Of a DNA stretch of 36,979 nucleotides, positions 1 to 11,890 are shown one piece after another (the first letter of the stretch is position 1; each line of letters begins with the position of its first letter). Position numbers and translations under genes: made by a program. Source of the DNA: Aculops lycopersici (lineage: Eukaryota > Arthropoda > Arachnida > Trombidiformes > Eriophyidae); NCBI GenBank assembly GCA_015350385.1, contig WNKI01000005.1, positions 395,456 through 432,434 of the forward strand. Direction: 5' to 3'. The notes below the pieces were generated by a model, which saw only the letters and a program-made list of their open reading frames with translations, was not told where the DNA came from and did no database searches.

Positions 1-80
1 TACCGTTACCGTTACCGTACCGTTACCGTTACCGTACCGTACCGTACCCGTACCCGTACCGTACCGTACTACGTACGACG
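1..80. repeat. Degenerate TACCGT / ACCGTT tandem repeat
   Basis: Irregular tandem copies of taccgt, taccgtt and tacccg run to about position 70 and dissolve into ACGTACG-type palindromic sequence. The irregular 5-6-7 nt register looks like a decayed minisatellite or an assembly-edge artefact. No coding role is visible. Confidence 0.8.
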
Positions 81-89
81 TACGTCGTC

Positions 90-90
<1 letters not shown>

Positions 91-160
<70 letters not shown>
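91..160. repeat. (TC)n followed by (TG)n compound microsatellite
   Basis: About 28 uninterrupted TC units (91-147) pass directly into a short TG run (147-160). This is an ordinary compound dinucleotide microsatellite. Confidence 0.95.
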
Positions 161-215
161 GTTGAGCGGCAAACGCATTCGCTCGTTAGAAGCGAAACAA
201 ACTGTTAGGCGCTGC

Positions 216-233
216 TGGCAAGCTAGCTTGCCA
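216..233. repeat. 18-bp perfect palindrome TGGCAAGCTAGCTTGCCA
   Basis: The 18 bases read identically on both strands. The inner 16 bases recur exactly at 7079-7094. Half-copies (GGCAAGCTA) are scattered nearby, for example close to 283, 633, 11,480 and 31,862. The role is unknown; it could be a dimeric factor site or the remnant of a small repeat family. Confidence 0.75.
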
Positions 234-1984
234 AAAGTGAGTCAACAGGTGCGCGCCTTCCTATTAGCAAGTGCCTTCTCGGCAAGCTAAGGGCGGCAGT
301 ATTGGTAGCGGCACGAGCTGGCGAAGGAATTCAAGTTTTGCTCGCGCTGCGATTGCTGCTGTCAGCTTCTCTCGCTCGCACGAGCAATGCCGAGTAAGTG
401 AACAGCACCGAGAATAGCGACAGAAAAGAGACAGCGAAAAGAACTGTAATGTAAATTGAAGTGAACAGCAACGAATGCCACCAGGTAGAATGAGAGGCCG
501 CAAGTGGCAAGTGTGGCACCTGGAGCTGCTGCGTCGCTCTCTCTCTCTTTTGCCATTTCAAAACTGCGCCACAGAGCGTTGAGCTTGTGACTGGTAGCCG
601 GCTAGTCAGTCACCACTACCACTATTAGGTGGCAAGCTAACAAATTGCATTGTTGTTTTACTTGCCAATTGCTCTCGCTGTTGCCGCTATTGCCGCCATC
701 GCTATCCTATTGGTTTCGCTTTTGCTGTAGTGGCCAAAGAAAAGTAACGCCAACTAAGATTGAGGCGAGCGACAACGAGTCGCGTGCTTGAGCCGCCACT
801 AAAACTCGCGCGCAACTCTACCGCTACCGCTAGCCCAAAGTCTTACCATCACAAACAAACACTTAGCGGCTCGACCTTGAATCGGACGTCAGCGGCAGCA
901 GCAGTAGCAGTTGCGGGTGAAAAGTAGCTAGCAAGCTGTGATCTTGGCAGACTCGCTGTGCACAGTGAGGCCGGCGCTTGGCGCGCACGCTACTCTGTGT
1001 AAAAAGTCTTGATGGCGGTCGAAAGCCTCTGTGGCAAGATAATGCAACTTTAACGCTGGCAACCAACCCAGCAACCGGCTTCTTCCTCTTTCCTCCTCTC
1101 ATTTCACAAAGCTTTCGACTCGAGAGGCTTCGGGAAATCTATACCGATGCCTCGGTTGTCGCCGCAGTGCGCCGTCGTTGCAAGTGAGAATCTTGTCAAG
1201 CTCGCCAGCTAGCTAGCCAAACAACTCGCTTGCACTCTTGTCGTTACTCCGCTTGTCTCTGGCGCGGAGAAAAGGGCTACAGTTTCGCTCGAACAAGACC
1301 GCCGCTTGGGCTCCACTCTGTCTGGACGCTCGACACTGCCGCCACCACGCCACGCCCATTTTGTGATCAATGAGTAGCTTGCTGGCTGGCTGACTGACAG
1401 GCTGGCTGGCGTCCTAATTGGAGGCCCCAGTACTCTTTTCACACTGGCGCTTTAGCCGGTTAATTAGCCCGCTAGCTTTGCGATCGCCAGACGGTTGCTC
1501 ATTTACTCGCAACTGCCGGCTGGTTAGCGTACAGAATGCAACACGATACTGCGCCCCAAATTGAGCATTACACTCGAATAGCTTCGGGGATCGCGGGGTC
1601 GAGAGGTTGGCGACTCGGCAACGCCACCTGGCGGCTCGCATCCCTCGATCAAATATCAACTTCCACTAGCCTGCCTAACAGAAAGAGACCTAATTAAGTC
1701 GTCGTCGGACTCATTATGCTGCCACCTTGTTGTTAGTGGCCGCAGCGGTCGCAGTGGCCACAGTGGTCAATACTCTCCAGCGGCCGTCCCATTAGCTTGT
1801 CTGTTGGTCAGTGGAGCTAAAACTCAACGCGCACTTCCGGCGAAATAACGGATTAGCCAAGAGCCAATAAAGTCGCTAGGCTGACACTGCGACAAAGTTA
1901 CAATGTAGACTGCATCCCGGCTCCCAATTTTGCGCCACCTGCGACTGAAATGGATTTGCTGGCTCGGATCGTTTCTGTTTGGTT

Positions 1985-2027
1985 CGGCAGCCACTAGCTG
2001 GCTGCCGATCATTTGCATAGCTAGTGG
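1985..2027. repeat. Overlapping inverted repeats around an octamer motif
   Basis: CGGCAGCC (1985-1992) pairs with GGCTGCCG (2000-2007). The overlapping CCACTAGCT (1991-1999) pairs perfectly with AGCTAGTGG (2019-2027). The two stems share bases and exclude each other. Between the arms lies ATTTGCAT (2011-2018), the reverse of the POU octamer ATGCAAAT. Function is inferred only as a possible regulatory element. Confidence 0.6.
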
Positions 2028-3966
2028 CAAGCTTTGAATCTGATTAACTCACATGATCGCGATCCGTCCCCCCTCTCTCTCTTTCTCTGCCGCTATCCGA
2101 GTTGCCGACTAAGCTTCCGGTGGCCAAATCAGCTAAGCTAGCAATAGAAGCGCAGCCGACTAATGGCAGGTAAGAGCTAGGTGGCCAAAAAATGATCCAC
2201 AGCCGAGCCAGCAGTTGAGAGAAAGAGGAAACTAGCGAGGGAGCAAAGGTCCAGTGGCAAAAGTGTGCGACTCTTGTCGCTTTAGATCTAATCCAATTTG
2301 GGCCGCTACACGCGCCCAACGACTCGCTTGCTAGCACTACTATTAGTTGCAGTAACCGGTCACCTTTCAACTAAAACTGGCGACTCGACTAAAGCTTTCA
2401 GTGTGTGAGAGATGCGGAAGTGGCGCTGGCGACGCGCGTTGTAAGCTGATTTTGCTCGACCGAAGCCTCCTCTATGCGACCATCGTGGAAAGTGAACGGC
2501 AACTGCAACTGTGACTCGTCCTCCCATTACGCAAGGCTACAAGATAAGCGGACTGATTTTGGCCCTCGCTTTGCTTTGGCCACATCGAATTACTGCCAGT
2601 CCGGCCAACCGCGAGTCCACCACTTAGTTTGCTGGCCAAACTCCGCTGGACTGGACGACTGGCAGGAGGGCGTGGCAATGCGAGGCGAAAAGCAGCGACT
2701 GAAAATGAGAGCAGCGTTAGAGTTGGAGGCGGGCGTTTGCCGATGCGATTGACAAATATTGAAGTTTACACGTGGAGACGAGAAGAGACCCAAAGTTTCC
2801 ATGTTATAAGTTTGAGGCTTTCAGTTGGAGTCCCATGTCTTATATGTTTGAGACTCAAATGGACAACCAGAGACTAAAGTGCAACCGACGCAAAGGCTCT
2901 CCTCTTGCGGTTTGATGGGCGCGCGTCTCTCGCATTTCGCCTTCCTCGCTACCGAACGTTACTGCGCTTTTGCCAGCTTCGAGCTCCGAATTGACGGGCC
3001 GCCGTTCAATTCGATTCGATTCGTTTCATTCCCTTTTCCTATCCTCTCCATTCAATTCTGAGCGAAAGCACTAAGGCAGCGCTGACATTAATAACTTGTG
3101 ACAGTTTATCATATTGCACGCGCGCTTCTGGTAGCTTTTAAGTCGGCAGCAGTAGCAGCAGCGGCGGCCAGCCAAAGTCGTGTTTGTTGCCGTGTAATTG
3201 CAATGGACAAAAACACGAACAGCACCCAGCTGACCGACCGACTGACTAGCCCAACTGGACACACGACAACAGCAACGAGCATTTCGGGCGACTCACGGGT
3301 TTTCTACGATATCCAAATTGGAGACGAGACTCCGAGTTTAATGCTAGCTTTTCAGTTTCGACTCCATGCTCAGATTTCTCATTTCGATTTGTATTTTCTC
3401 ATTCTGGGTTTCAAGTTTGAGTGGCCGGCAATTTGGTATTAGCGTTCGGTCGATTTTTGGATGTGGAGAAAATGAAGAGAGTCAGAGAGGCGAGAACGTG
3501 GAGCAGATGGGAGGCAAAATAAAAGATTCCTCTCGCTCGCTCGCCTTTTCCTATCAAGTTGCTCGAGTTCCCCTCGGTCGTAGTCTCAGTCTCACTAGGT
3601 ACTTGCAACTCTGCAACTTTGCTAGCTCATTAGTCCATTAGGGTGGCAAATGGGAAAAAATCAGTGGGACTTTCGTCCAATTCAACTAGATCTTGTTGGA
3701 GACGACAAAATGAGCTTAAATGAAGTGAACATACGAGCAAGGTGGACAAAGGCTAATGGGATTTGGCCGTTCAATTTGCCTATGGTTGCATACTGATCAA
3801 GAGCAGCCAGCAAGTGAGCGACGGAAGTAGCGTGCAAATGCCAACTTGAATGCGAATGCGAATCCGAAGGTGAAGTTGAAGTTCAAGTCGGCGACTGAAA
3901 TGATGAGATTTGCATCATCAATATATAAATCACGCGCGCGGAACACACTCGCAATGGTTCGCGTGC

Positions 3967-3995
3967 CTCTCTCTCTCTCTCTCTCTCTCTCTCTC
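3967..3995. repeat. (CT)n microsatellite
   Basis: About 14 uninterrupted CT units between non-repetitive flanks. Confidence 0.9.
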
Positions 3996-4100
3996 GAGTT
4001 ACGTAATCCGGTTCGCCAACCAGACGACCACATCAAAGTCACCTGACGCTTAGTTGGCTGAAACGAGGCCACGAAGACGACTGTGACTCTGACCAGCGAG

Positions 4101-4139
4101 CGCGCCAGCGAACAAGTGGTCGCTGGCGCGGCCACTTGT
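4101..4139. repeat. Strong nested hairpin with 11-bp perfect stem
   Basis: CGCGCCAGCGA (4101-4111) and TCGCTGGCGCG (4120-4130) are perfect reverse complements separated by the 8-nt loop ACAAGTGG. That loop is itself the reverse complement of CCACTTGT at 4132-4139, so a second, mutually exclusive stem is possible. The GC-rich stem is far longer than the background of short inverted repeats. Confidence 0.75.
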
Positions 4140-4390
4140 GGCGCAACCGGAAGCGGTCGAGGCCTCTGCGAGCGTCTAATGAAGCCGTGAGCTGGTTGCT
4201 GGCTCTGAGCTGACCATTGACTAGTAGCTGGTAGTCATCGGTCAGCCAAGAGATGTGCTATTAGTGCGTCGTACTCTTGAACGACGTAAGCCAAGTTTAG
4301 TGACTGGCGACAAGCAACGAGAAGGACAGCAGTTCGGTTGGTGGACAACCGAGCCAAGGGGACAGGCGAGCTTTGAGCGGTGGCCTCCAC

Positions 4391-4466
4391 TTCCATTTCC
4401 ATTTCAATTTCCATTTCCATTTCCATTTCCATTTCCATTTCCATTCCCATTTCAATTTCCATTTCC
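4391..4466. repeat. (TTTCCA)n hexanucleotide repeat
   Basis: About 12 copies of TTTCCA with occasional TTTCAA and TTCCCA variants. It produces Phe/Pro and Met/Glu repeat frames on opposite strands, which I treat as artefacts. Confidence 0.9.
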
Positions 4467-4590
4467 GCTGGAAGTATTAGTGGCGCTTGCAATGACCGTT
4501 GAGTTGTTGACGTGCCCAATCCAAGCTTCGCGCTGTTATATTGGTCGCCATCGTGGTGGTCCTTGTCGTTGTCGGCTGACTGGCTGACTC

Positions 4591-4770
4591 GTTGGGTTGA
4601 GTTGGGTTGAGTTGAGTTGAGTTGAGTTGAGTTGAGTTGAGTTGAGTTGAGTTGAGTTGAGTTGAGTTGAGTTGAGTTGAGTTGAGTTGAGTTGAGTTGA
4701 GTTGAGTTGAGTTGAGTTGAGTTGAGTTAAGTTAAGTTGAGTCCAGTCCAGTTGAGTTTGATCTAGTTGA
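4591..4770. repeat. (GTTGA)n pentanucleotide minisatellite
   Basis: More than 25 near-perfect GTTGA units, starting as GTTGG/GTTGA alternation and decaying to GTTAA and GTCCA at the right edge. Short islands of the same unit occur near 19,905-19,925, and the opposite-strand version (AACTC/AACTA) near 17,468-17,520. Confidence 0.95.
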
Positions 4771-6110
4771 GTCGACTAGCGGCACACGAGCTGCGCGTGT
4801 AGCCACCATTCTATTTGCCATCGCCGCTGTTTGTCGGCCAAGCCAAGTTGCTAGCAAACTCAAGCAGTGAGAGTATTTGTGAATGGTCAACATTATTGAG
4901 CGTGACAGTGGCACTTGACAGGCAATTAGTCTCTCGTCTTTCTCCTCTTGCCTCTTTGCTCGTTGTCGTCGTTGTCGTAGTCAGCGTCGTCCTTTGCTCG
5001 TCTTTCTGCGTCGGTTTGGTTTCGTTGGTTTCACTCTCCCGCTCGCTCGCCCATCCGAATCCGAGAGAAGAGCTGCTTCCGGTTTGGCTCGCCAACTCCG
5101 CCGCTCGCTCCTCTCGTTCGCCTCCAATTTAATTTCAGTGCACAACGAGTCGGCCAAAATAAGGTGACGCCTCGCTCGCTGGCACTCACTTCACTTAAAC
5201 TCGATCGGCGGCCGCCAATCAGCGCGACTGGCTTATTGTTGAGGTGCCGCGTGTAGATGCGCTTGCCACTCTGAGGCCAACTGTGTGAGGATGCGACAGT
5301 CGGCTAAACTCTCTCAACAATTGGACGCGACCAACCCATTGTTGTGTGTTTCCATGTTGATGTAGTCAATGGATGGCGATTGGAGCAGCCGTTTGCTGAG
5401 TCCCGCTGAGCGGGTGAGCTGGCGCCACCTGTTAAAATTGTTCCACTGTTCCCATTACCATCGCACCCCAGCTCTTAAGCCAACTTTGCCAAGCTCAACG
5501 CTCTCTGTAATTCGGTGCTAGGAGCTCGGAGTGTTCCCATGGCGACACTCGCGCATTTGCCCACCACGATTTGCTAGCAAACTTGGCAACTAAACGCTTT
5601 TGGCACTGAGAGCGAAGCCGCCGTTTGCCGACATCCATCCAAATTACACCAGTCACTTGCTTGCGGCTGCAAACTTGAACTTGACACACTTTTGTGTAGG
5701 CAACAATGTCGCTGTTGTCGTTACTGTTACTGTTGTTTTTGTTGTAGCTTTTGCTCTACGCCGGGCCTCAAAAGAGAGGCGCAAGAGCAGATAAGTTAGC
5801 GTAAGCTTTTACGCTTACAACTGAGCGCGACTCGATGCTCCTCACCTGCCAGCTAGACTAATTGTAGGTAGACGTGCGAGCGAGAGGGAGTTACCCTTTA
5901 ACTTGCTCAGTGGCGGCGCCACCGCCCAAGTTTTTCAACTCATTAAGCGCCGCGAGGTTGTGGAGAGTATATTAGACAGAGGAGTTAAGAGAACTTGGCG
6001 GCGGCAGTGGAAGTTTTAGTAAGACTTCAAGCAAGTCGATTGTCCGTTCATTTGGAATCCGCGAGACACCTGGCCATGCAGACGGAATGTCGATTGCATA
6101 ACTTTTTACC

Positions 6111-6135
6111 TTCTCTCTCTCTCTCTCTCTCTCTC
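6111..6135. repeat. (TC)n microsatellite
   Basis: About 12 uninterrupted TC units. Confidence 0.9.
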
Positions 6136-7078
6136 ATTTTACCACTTAGTCTTTGAGTCTCGTGATCAGCGTAACGCGACACTCGTTTGCCAAGCTCAAG
6201 GGTAAACCGAACATCATGATGGCGAGCTGCCTTTCTCTTTCCTCATGCACGGAGCTGAATATGATGTCATCCCGGCAGCTAGTCTACTCTAGTTGTCGTG
6301 GTCGTCGCTGTCGTCTGCGCCGTATTGCCCTCTAGTTGGCCGGTTGACTCGACGGCTCGTTGGCAAACGAAGAAGAGAGAGGAAAGAGTAGATGTGTTAG
6401 TCACATTGTCGCCCTGTCTGTTGGTCGTCCTGAGCGTGTGAAGAAATTGGGCAACGGGCTTGTCGAAGCGGTACACTTTGTTGCAACTTCAATTTGCCGC
6501 TCTCATCCCCTCTGACTTTCAATGCGACTTCCAATCCAACTGTAACCCAAACTCAAAATGCAACTTCATTTGAGACACCGGCAACGTCGACCGCAAAGTC
6601 ACTTTGATCGAAGTAGCGGCGGCAGTGGTGGTAGTTCGACGTGGAAACAAACGTAGATGGGCAAGTCGACTCACTGGCTCACTGGCCAAGCGGCGAGTCG
6701 CATGTATGCATGTCGCCGGTCGCCGTGTCCATTCGACCAAATTAAGTTGTCAGCAACCACGACGACGACGATGGCAGCGGAGGTACAACTAAAGCTACAT
6801 CTACGCTGTAGAATCGAAATGGAGGCCAACTGGCAACGAGAGTAGAAAGAGAGGGCAAGAGGCAGAAACGACCATTGGAACTCTCAATGGCAACTCGCAC
6901 GGATTGTTGCCAGTCAGCCGGCTTTATGTTTGGGGCCCGCAAAGTGAAGCTGAGCCACGACTATCCGCCCAACTCGCTGCCCATCTCTCGCTGAGCCGCA
7001 ACGCCGCGGCGGCAATAGAAACGGTACTAGCAACAGAGATGGCTAAGCCCCTTCTCTCGCTCTCTTGAAAGATCGTTC

Positions 7079-7094
7079 GGCAAGCTAGCTTGCC
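7079..7094. repeat. 16-bp perfect palindrome GGCAAGCTAGCTTGCC
   Basis: Exact second copy of the palindrome core found at 217-232, about 6.9 kb away. The flanks differ, apart from the bases immediately following (CCAAA). Confidence 0.75.
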
Positions 7095-9507
7095 AAACAA
7101 ACTTGTGCAAAGAGGAGGGGAGCAGAGAGATTGTTAGGCAAGCGAGTGGAGGAAACACGCAAATTGGCGCATCTAATGGATGACTTGATTTGTTTGCTCG
7201 CTTGCTTGGTAGTGTCTATGTGTGTGTTTATTGCGCGTCCACAAACAACGGCAACCAACTGGGCGCTCTTGTCGTGCCATCGTTTTGCTATCGTTGCTCA
7301 AATGCAATTCTACATGGTGGCAAATGGACGTCGCCGATCCAAATGGACATTCCGTGCCGCTGCCTCGCTAGTCGTTGTTGCTATTTCTAATTCTATTGCT
7401 GCTGTTGTATGTTCATTTGTCGGCCTTGTGGTTGCAGGGCAGAGCAGGCGAGAGGAGAATCCCAGTTGCCATTCAATTTCAACTGTCTGTGCAAAACAGT
7501 CGAACAGAGCTTCAACTTTTGCGTGGAATTGCCACGGCGCATAGGGTCGCTACAACTCTCGCTCAGTGTGTCACAGTGTGAGTGAGGGCTTTTCGAGAAA
7601 CCACTCTAGCGCGGAAGATGAATCATGGCGCGTAAGTTGGCCAAAAATTGAGTAGTGCGCCCATTAGCCGGCTTGAATCTGTTGCTCTCTTGGCAATTTC
7701 AGATATTCTACTGAATATACGAAAATCTTTCCCTTTTTGCCGCGTCCACCGCTCAGGTGGCCGCCTGTATTCTTATGTGGCACTTCTTCGATCGTCCGCT
7801 CGATCGATGGACCGAAAAATCTGAAAGGCGATCGGTTCGCATCTGATTCTTGTACCCTCCGATGCAGAAGCCTTTTGAGAGCAATTGCAACTTTTGCTGC
7901 CAAATCGATCCACTGAAACCCAAAACCGACTTTGAGCTGGAGCTAAAGTTGGAGCAAAGAAGAGTTGGCTCTCCGCGCCTCGGGTCCGATTTGATAGCCA
8001 AGCGCTCCTATTGCATTGTTCACGCGAGAAACCAACTCACTCTCTCGCTCGCTTGCCAAAAACGACTCCCAATAGACGCGTGCTAGCAACCTCCTCTCTA
8101 ACGCAATCTCGCTCCCTTCTCACGGCAGAAACTCCCTCTCGAGTTGATGATTTTCCGAGTTGCTGTTGCTGTTGCTCTTATCTCAGGTTCGCTGGCCACT
8201 CTCTACCTCTTGGGGTTCCGCCTTCTCCGCTCCCCTTTGCCGGTACGGTTCAACATGCTCGCTGCCGCTTGGCCGCCCGTGGCGCCAGGCAGATGCTCGC
8301 GTTGCCAACACGCGAGCGCAAAATTTTACCTATCGAAGAGAAGCCAACGACGACGTCGACAATCACAACGGCGACTTGAGCAAAAAACTCATACTCTTAC
8401 TCCTACTCCTACTCCGACTCCCACTACCACCACCACTAAAAACGCCGACAACGCCGCCAATGCCGCGAGTACCTCATAATCACCCGCTATAATCGTTGTC
8501 ATTAAGATAGGGCGCTCACCTGGCGACCGAGCCACTTAGTTTGAATATGAGTTTGCCGCCACATAATCGATCTCCCGCAGGCCGCCGCATCATTACTCTC
8601 GAGTGGATCCATCTCCGTGCTCCAGCTACTCGGGTTCACTTTTTCTTTGCCTCTTGTGCATCCAACAACCCAACAAGGCGTTCGTTTGGCTAGGTGCTCC
8701 TCGGATATTTGCTTATCTTCTTGACAAGCTTACCTGCAGCAAGCGCTTACCTTGTGAGTGACAAGCTAGTCGCTAGGCACCTGCGCCGAGCCAATGCAAG
8801 TTGGAGTGGCTCCGCCGGCAAGAGTTCAGATAACTTGCGCTCGCCACCAAGTGTATGTGGAGGCCGACTGTCAGCACGAGTTGTGACCAGAGCGCAGCCC
8901 TTGTGTTTCTGCTGTCTTGTATATTTTTGACCCCCGATCTCTGTGGCCTACGAGCACGACAACTACCAATATCACTAGCACAAAACGATCGGGTGGGTAC
9001 ATAGGGTCGCCTGGTGAGTTTTGGCCCGCCACTCCTGAAGCTGATGCCAGAATTTAAGCCAGACAGTGGGGCCAGCGGCACTTGTTCTGATCCAACTCCA
9101 ACCTTCGGGGCACTTGAATCAGAATCAGAATCAAAATCAGATGGGAATCTCTTTCTTTCTTTCTTTTCCACTCGCGCTCACTCGCAGGTCTCATTCAATT
9201 TCTTTGAAAAGTCAACATGTCTGGCTGACTTTCGATCGGACGAGGTGATGCCACAACCAACACCAGAGGCGCAGGCGGCAACTTGAGATGCACTCTCGCT
9301 CACAACTCGGTGCCCCTCCAATCATGTTGCTAGACAAGCTGCAGCTGTCGTGTGGTTGGCGGCTTTAACCAGGCAGCCGGTGGCCCGGCGCTAGCAAGAA
9401 AAGTAGCAATGCAAGCGCCGCAGCCCCTGATTTCTTCCTCGAAACTCGCGACTTGCGACCTCAAACGTCCCGTCTTGATGCATGCAATCTGAGACGCGGA
9501 GATCTAG

Positions 9508-9571
9508 AGAAAGAGAGAGGGAGAGACGGGACGAGACGAGATGAGATGAGACGAGACGAGACGAGAGAGAG
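9508..9571. repeat. GA-rich tract with (GACGA)n core
   Basis: A purine-rich run of GAGA followed by GACGA/GATGA pentamers. It is a simple-sequence repeat with no coding indication. Confidence 0.8.
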
Positions 9572-11792
9572 GCAGCAGAAGCGGCGATAGAAAGTGTGGG
9601 GCGCCGATCCGCTAGACAACGAGACGGCGCCTAGCGACAACTGGTTTGATAGGCCGCCTTCTCCGTCTCGCCGCTGTCTTGTCGCTCATTGTGATCTAAA
9701 TTAATGAATGCGCTTACATTTCAGGTTTTCCCTTCTATCGGCTCAACTTTACTCTGCTTTGGCCCCCACTCTGTGGCCTACTATTGGCGCGAAATAAAGG
9801 AAAGCAACTGCTTTCGCCCCTCACAGCGTGAGTTTGTGCAAACCCATTCCATTTACATACAACACACAGACAACCAGGCGCCACCTGGCGCTCGGGTCAC
9901 TACAAGCTGCAGGGCGACAACAGGTCGCCACTCTAGAAACTTGGTTGCTGATCACGAGACGCACGCCACTCAACTCCCATCATCTCATATGCAGATCGAG
10001 GCGAGCAAACGGTCGAGCGAACTGCAAAGTTTCGCCTTGACTTGCATACAATTTGACGACAGAATCCAATGAGCCAACGAGGAGAGCGAGCGTCGCACTT
10101 CCGGTGGCTGACTCATCACAACGCTCTCGTGGTTGTTGTCGTCATTGCTTCTGTTAGCAACTTGCTGATTTCAGCTCACTGCTTCCGAGTTTCAATTCAA
10201 GGAGAGGAGCAAAGTTGGATCAGTGAGTCGCTAATTTGCGCGAAAACACAGAAAGGGAGAGCGACGATAGCAATGACTGACTGGTGGGCACCAACGAGCC
10301 GCCGTCGTCGTCGCCATTATCGATCCAACGGGATCAAATCATTGGCGCCGATGGTAGCGGAAACCCACGAGCAACTAAGTGATCGAGTCGCTGGCTTGTG
10401 GCATAATTTGCATGGCTCTTGATTGCAAAGTGTCTGCGGCCTCGTCGACTTTATTGGAGAGTGTGTTGCTGGATGTGGATTAGAGCTAGAGTAGGAGGAT
10501 GAGTGTGTGTTGATACGTCGCAAGTTGGCGGACTAACCAAGCAAAGCAACAGAGCCCACCAGCAACCCGAGCTTGTATTGGCACACGAATCGACGAGCGT
10601 GCGATGCGCGCGTGTGATGATCATTAATTTGCTTCCGCTTGGGGCGTCCAATTTTGAGTTAGTTAGTTGGTTATCGTTGCCGTTGCCAATGCGGTTACTG
10701 CTCACTCATCCGCTCGCTCGTCCACTGGCCTTTGAGTATCACTCGAAGAGTCTGCTTTGTTGTCATTGTTTCTGATGTTGTAGGTCTCGTCTTGAGCCTC
10801 GATGCTTTCTCGTCGCAGCAAAACTCCCATTGGTTGCTGCGTATATGGAATTGAATGGAACTAAGCAAGTGTTTTACGAGTTGCGAGGCATGTCTATGGG
10901 GATTCGAGTCGATTGTTGCGTTGCTTGTTGTACACCCGCCTTGAGAGCGCCACTGATGACGCCACAATTCCCGGAGAAGGAGCTTGAAAATACCCAATGT
11001 GCTTGGCCAAGTGTAAACGATCCTCTACCAAATGTGTTCTTTCGAGTCCAGAGCATCAAGAAACCGGATCTCAACCATACAGCAAGCTAGCTACCTAGTC
11101 AGTCAAGTCGGCTGCCACTTCACCGAGCTCAATGCTAGCGCAAGCCAGCTTTTTCTACCAAGCAAGCACGAGTTGGCGGCTATAAAACTAGACGCGCGTT
11201 TCATTGGGCGCCGCTTACGCCCGATTACACGCCACGCTCGCCTCTCGGCTGGGCAGTTGAATCTTGGCTTTTGTTGCGGGGCAAAAGAGTGGCTTTGTTT
11301 ATGAGAAAGGACGCTGCTTTCACTTTGGAAATCCCCACGGAGTCCGAGCTAAGAGTGTGCAATGAAACCTTCATACACGCACACAATGGACACCATGAGT
11401 CTCGGCTCCATGGCGCACAGTGTTGAGAGTTAGAGTGCTAGGAGGGAGCGGCAGAATGGATGTTGATCTGAAAGTTATTGGCAAGCTATAAACCGGAAGT
11501 GGTTCATTAGCCAACAAAGTGGCGGAAGCAAAGTGAGTAATTTGAGTGTCGTGTTTGTCTTTGCTGAGTTTGAGTTTTGGTTCGAAGTTCGAAATGAACG
11601 CCAAAAAAAACAAACCAGTGGCTCCATTCACTGGATGCTAAATTTAGCATCTCTTTTTTGCATAATTTTCATTCATTCAGGAAGCAGGAAGCGAGCGTTC
11701 GTTTGCTAGGATGAAGCAATAACTGCAATGATAGCTGAAAATGCCACTAGCAACTATAACTAACCATTTCTCTTCCCCAAATCAACAAAAAG

Positions 11793-11884
11793 ACGTGCAC
11801 CGTATTCAGCTGCATGTGGCCAGGATGCACCAGGAACTGCGATCGCATCGAGGAAATCGAGCACCACGTACGCGCACATTTGGG
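11793..11884 (+). CDS. Glut4EF: Glut4EF/ZNF395/ZNF704-family gene, internal exon with the C2H2 zinc finger (partial)
   Basis: This 92-nt exon encodes 30 residues plus two bases of a Gly codon. It reads TCTVFSCMWPGC, eleven further residues, then EHHVRAHLG. That is a C2H2 finger with C-x4-C-x12-H-x3-H ligands (exon residues C7, C12, H25, H29). The C-[MLV]-W-P-x-C knuckle and the HV-R-x-H-LG end are hallmarks of the Glut4EF/ZNF395/ZNF704 family, which are nuclear DNA-binding proteins. The acceptor is AG at 11,791-11,792, preceded by a TAACTAAC branch-like site and a CATTTCTCTTCCCC pyrimidine tract; an in-frame stop at 11,757 rules out an earlier start. The exon ends at TGGG|GTAAGT, and reading through hits TAA at once. 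It ends in phase 2, as terminal exons A and B both require. Exons further upstream were not found. Confidence 0.85.
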
Positions 11885-11890
11885 GTAAGT
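11885..11890 (+). promoter_or_regulatory. 5' splice site GTAAGT of the zinc-finger exon
   Basis: GG|GTAAGT fits the U1 consensus well. It is placed so that the Gly codon is split GG|G, and both downstream candidate acceptors supply a G. Retaining this intron would terminate translation directly after the finger. Confidence 0.8.

Larger units (their letters stand above)
1..11792. other. Non-coding stretch, probably upstream intron of the Glut4EF-like gene
   Basis: I could not support any exon here. Open frames are short, occur equally on both strands and show no recognisable domain. Because the zinc-finger exon that follows opens with a splice acceptor, at least the right-hand part should be intron. 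The stretch holds microsatellites, several perfect inverted repeats (around 216, 1985, 4101 and 7079) and isolated CCGGAAGT octamers. The N-terminal exons and the promoter of the gene are either to the left of the window or hidden here in forms I do not recognise. Confidence 0.55.

Noticed and set aside
4591..4770. GTTGA array considered as telomeric repeat
   Set aside because: The unit is not the arthropod TTAGG or another known telomere unit, and the array is short and interstitial.
7131..7544. + strand frame of about 137 codons with two hydrophobic segments
   Set aside because: It begins at TTG, several frames of this length are expected by chance, and there is no domain, splice or poly(A) support.
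10830..11090. + strand frame with fairly protein-like composition just upstream of the zinc-finger exon
   Set aside because: I found no acceptor/donor pair that joins it in frame to 11,793, and no family resemblance. It remains a weak candidate for an upstream exon.
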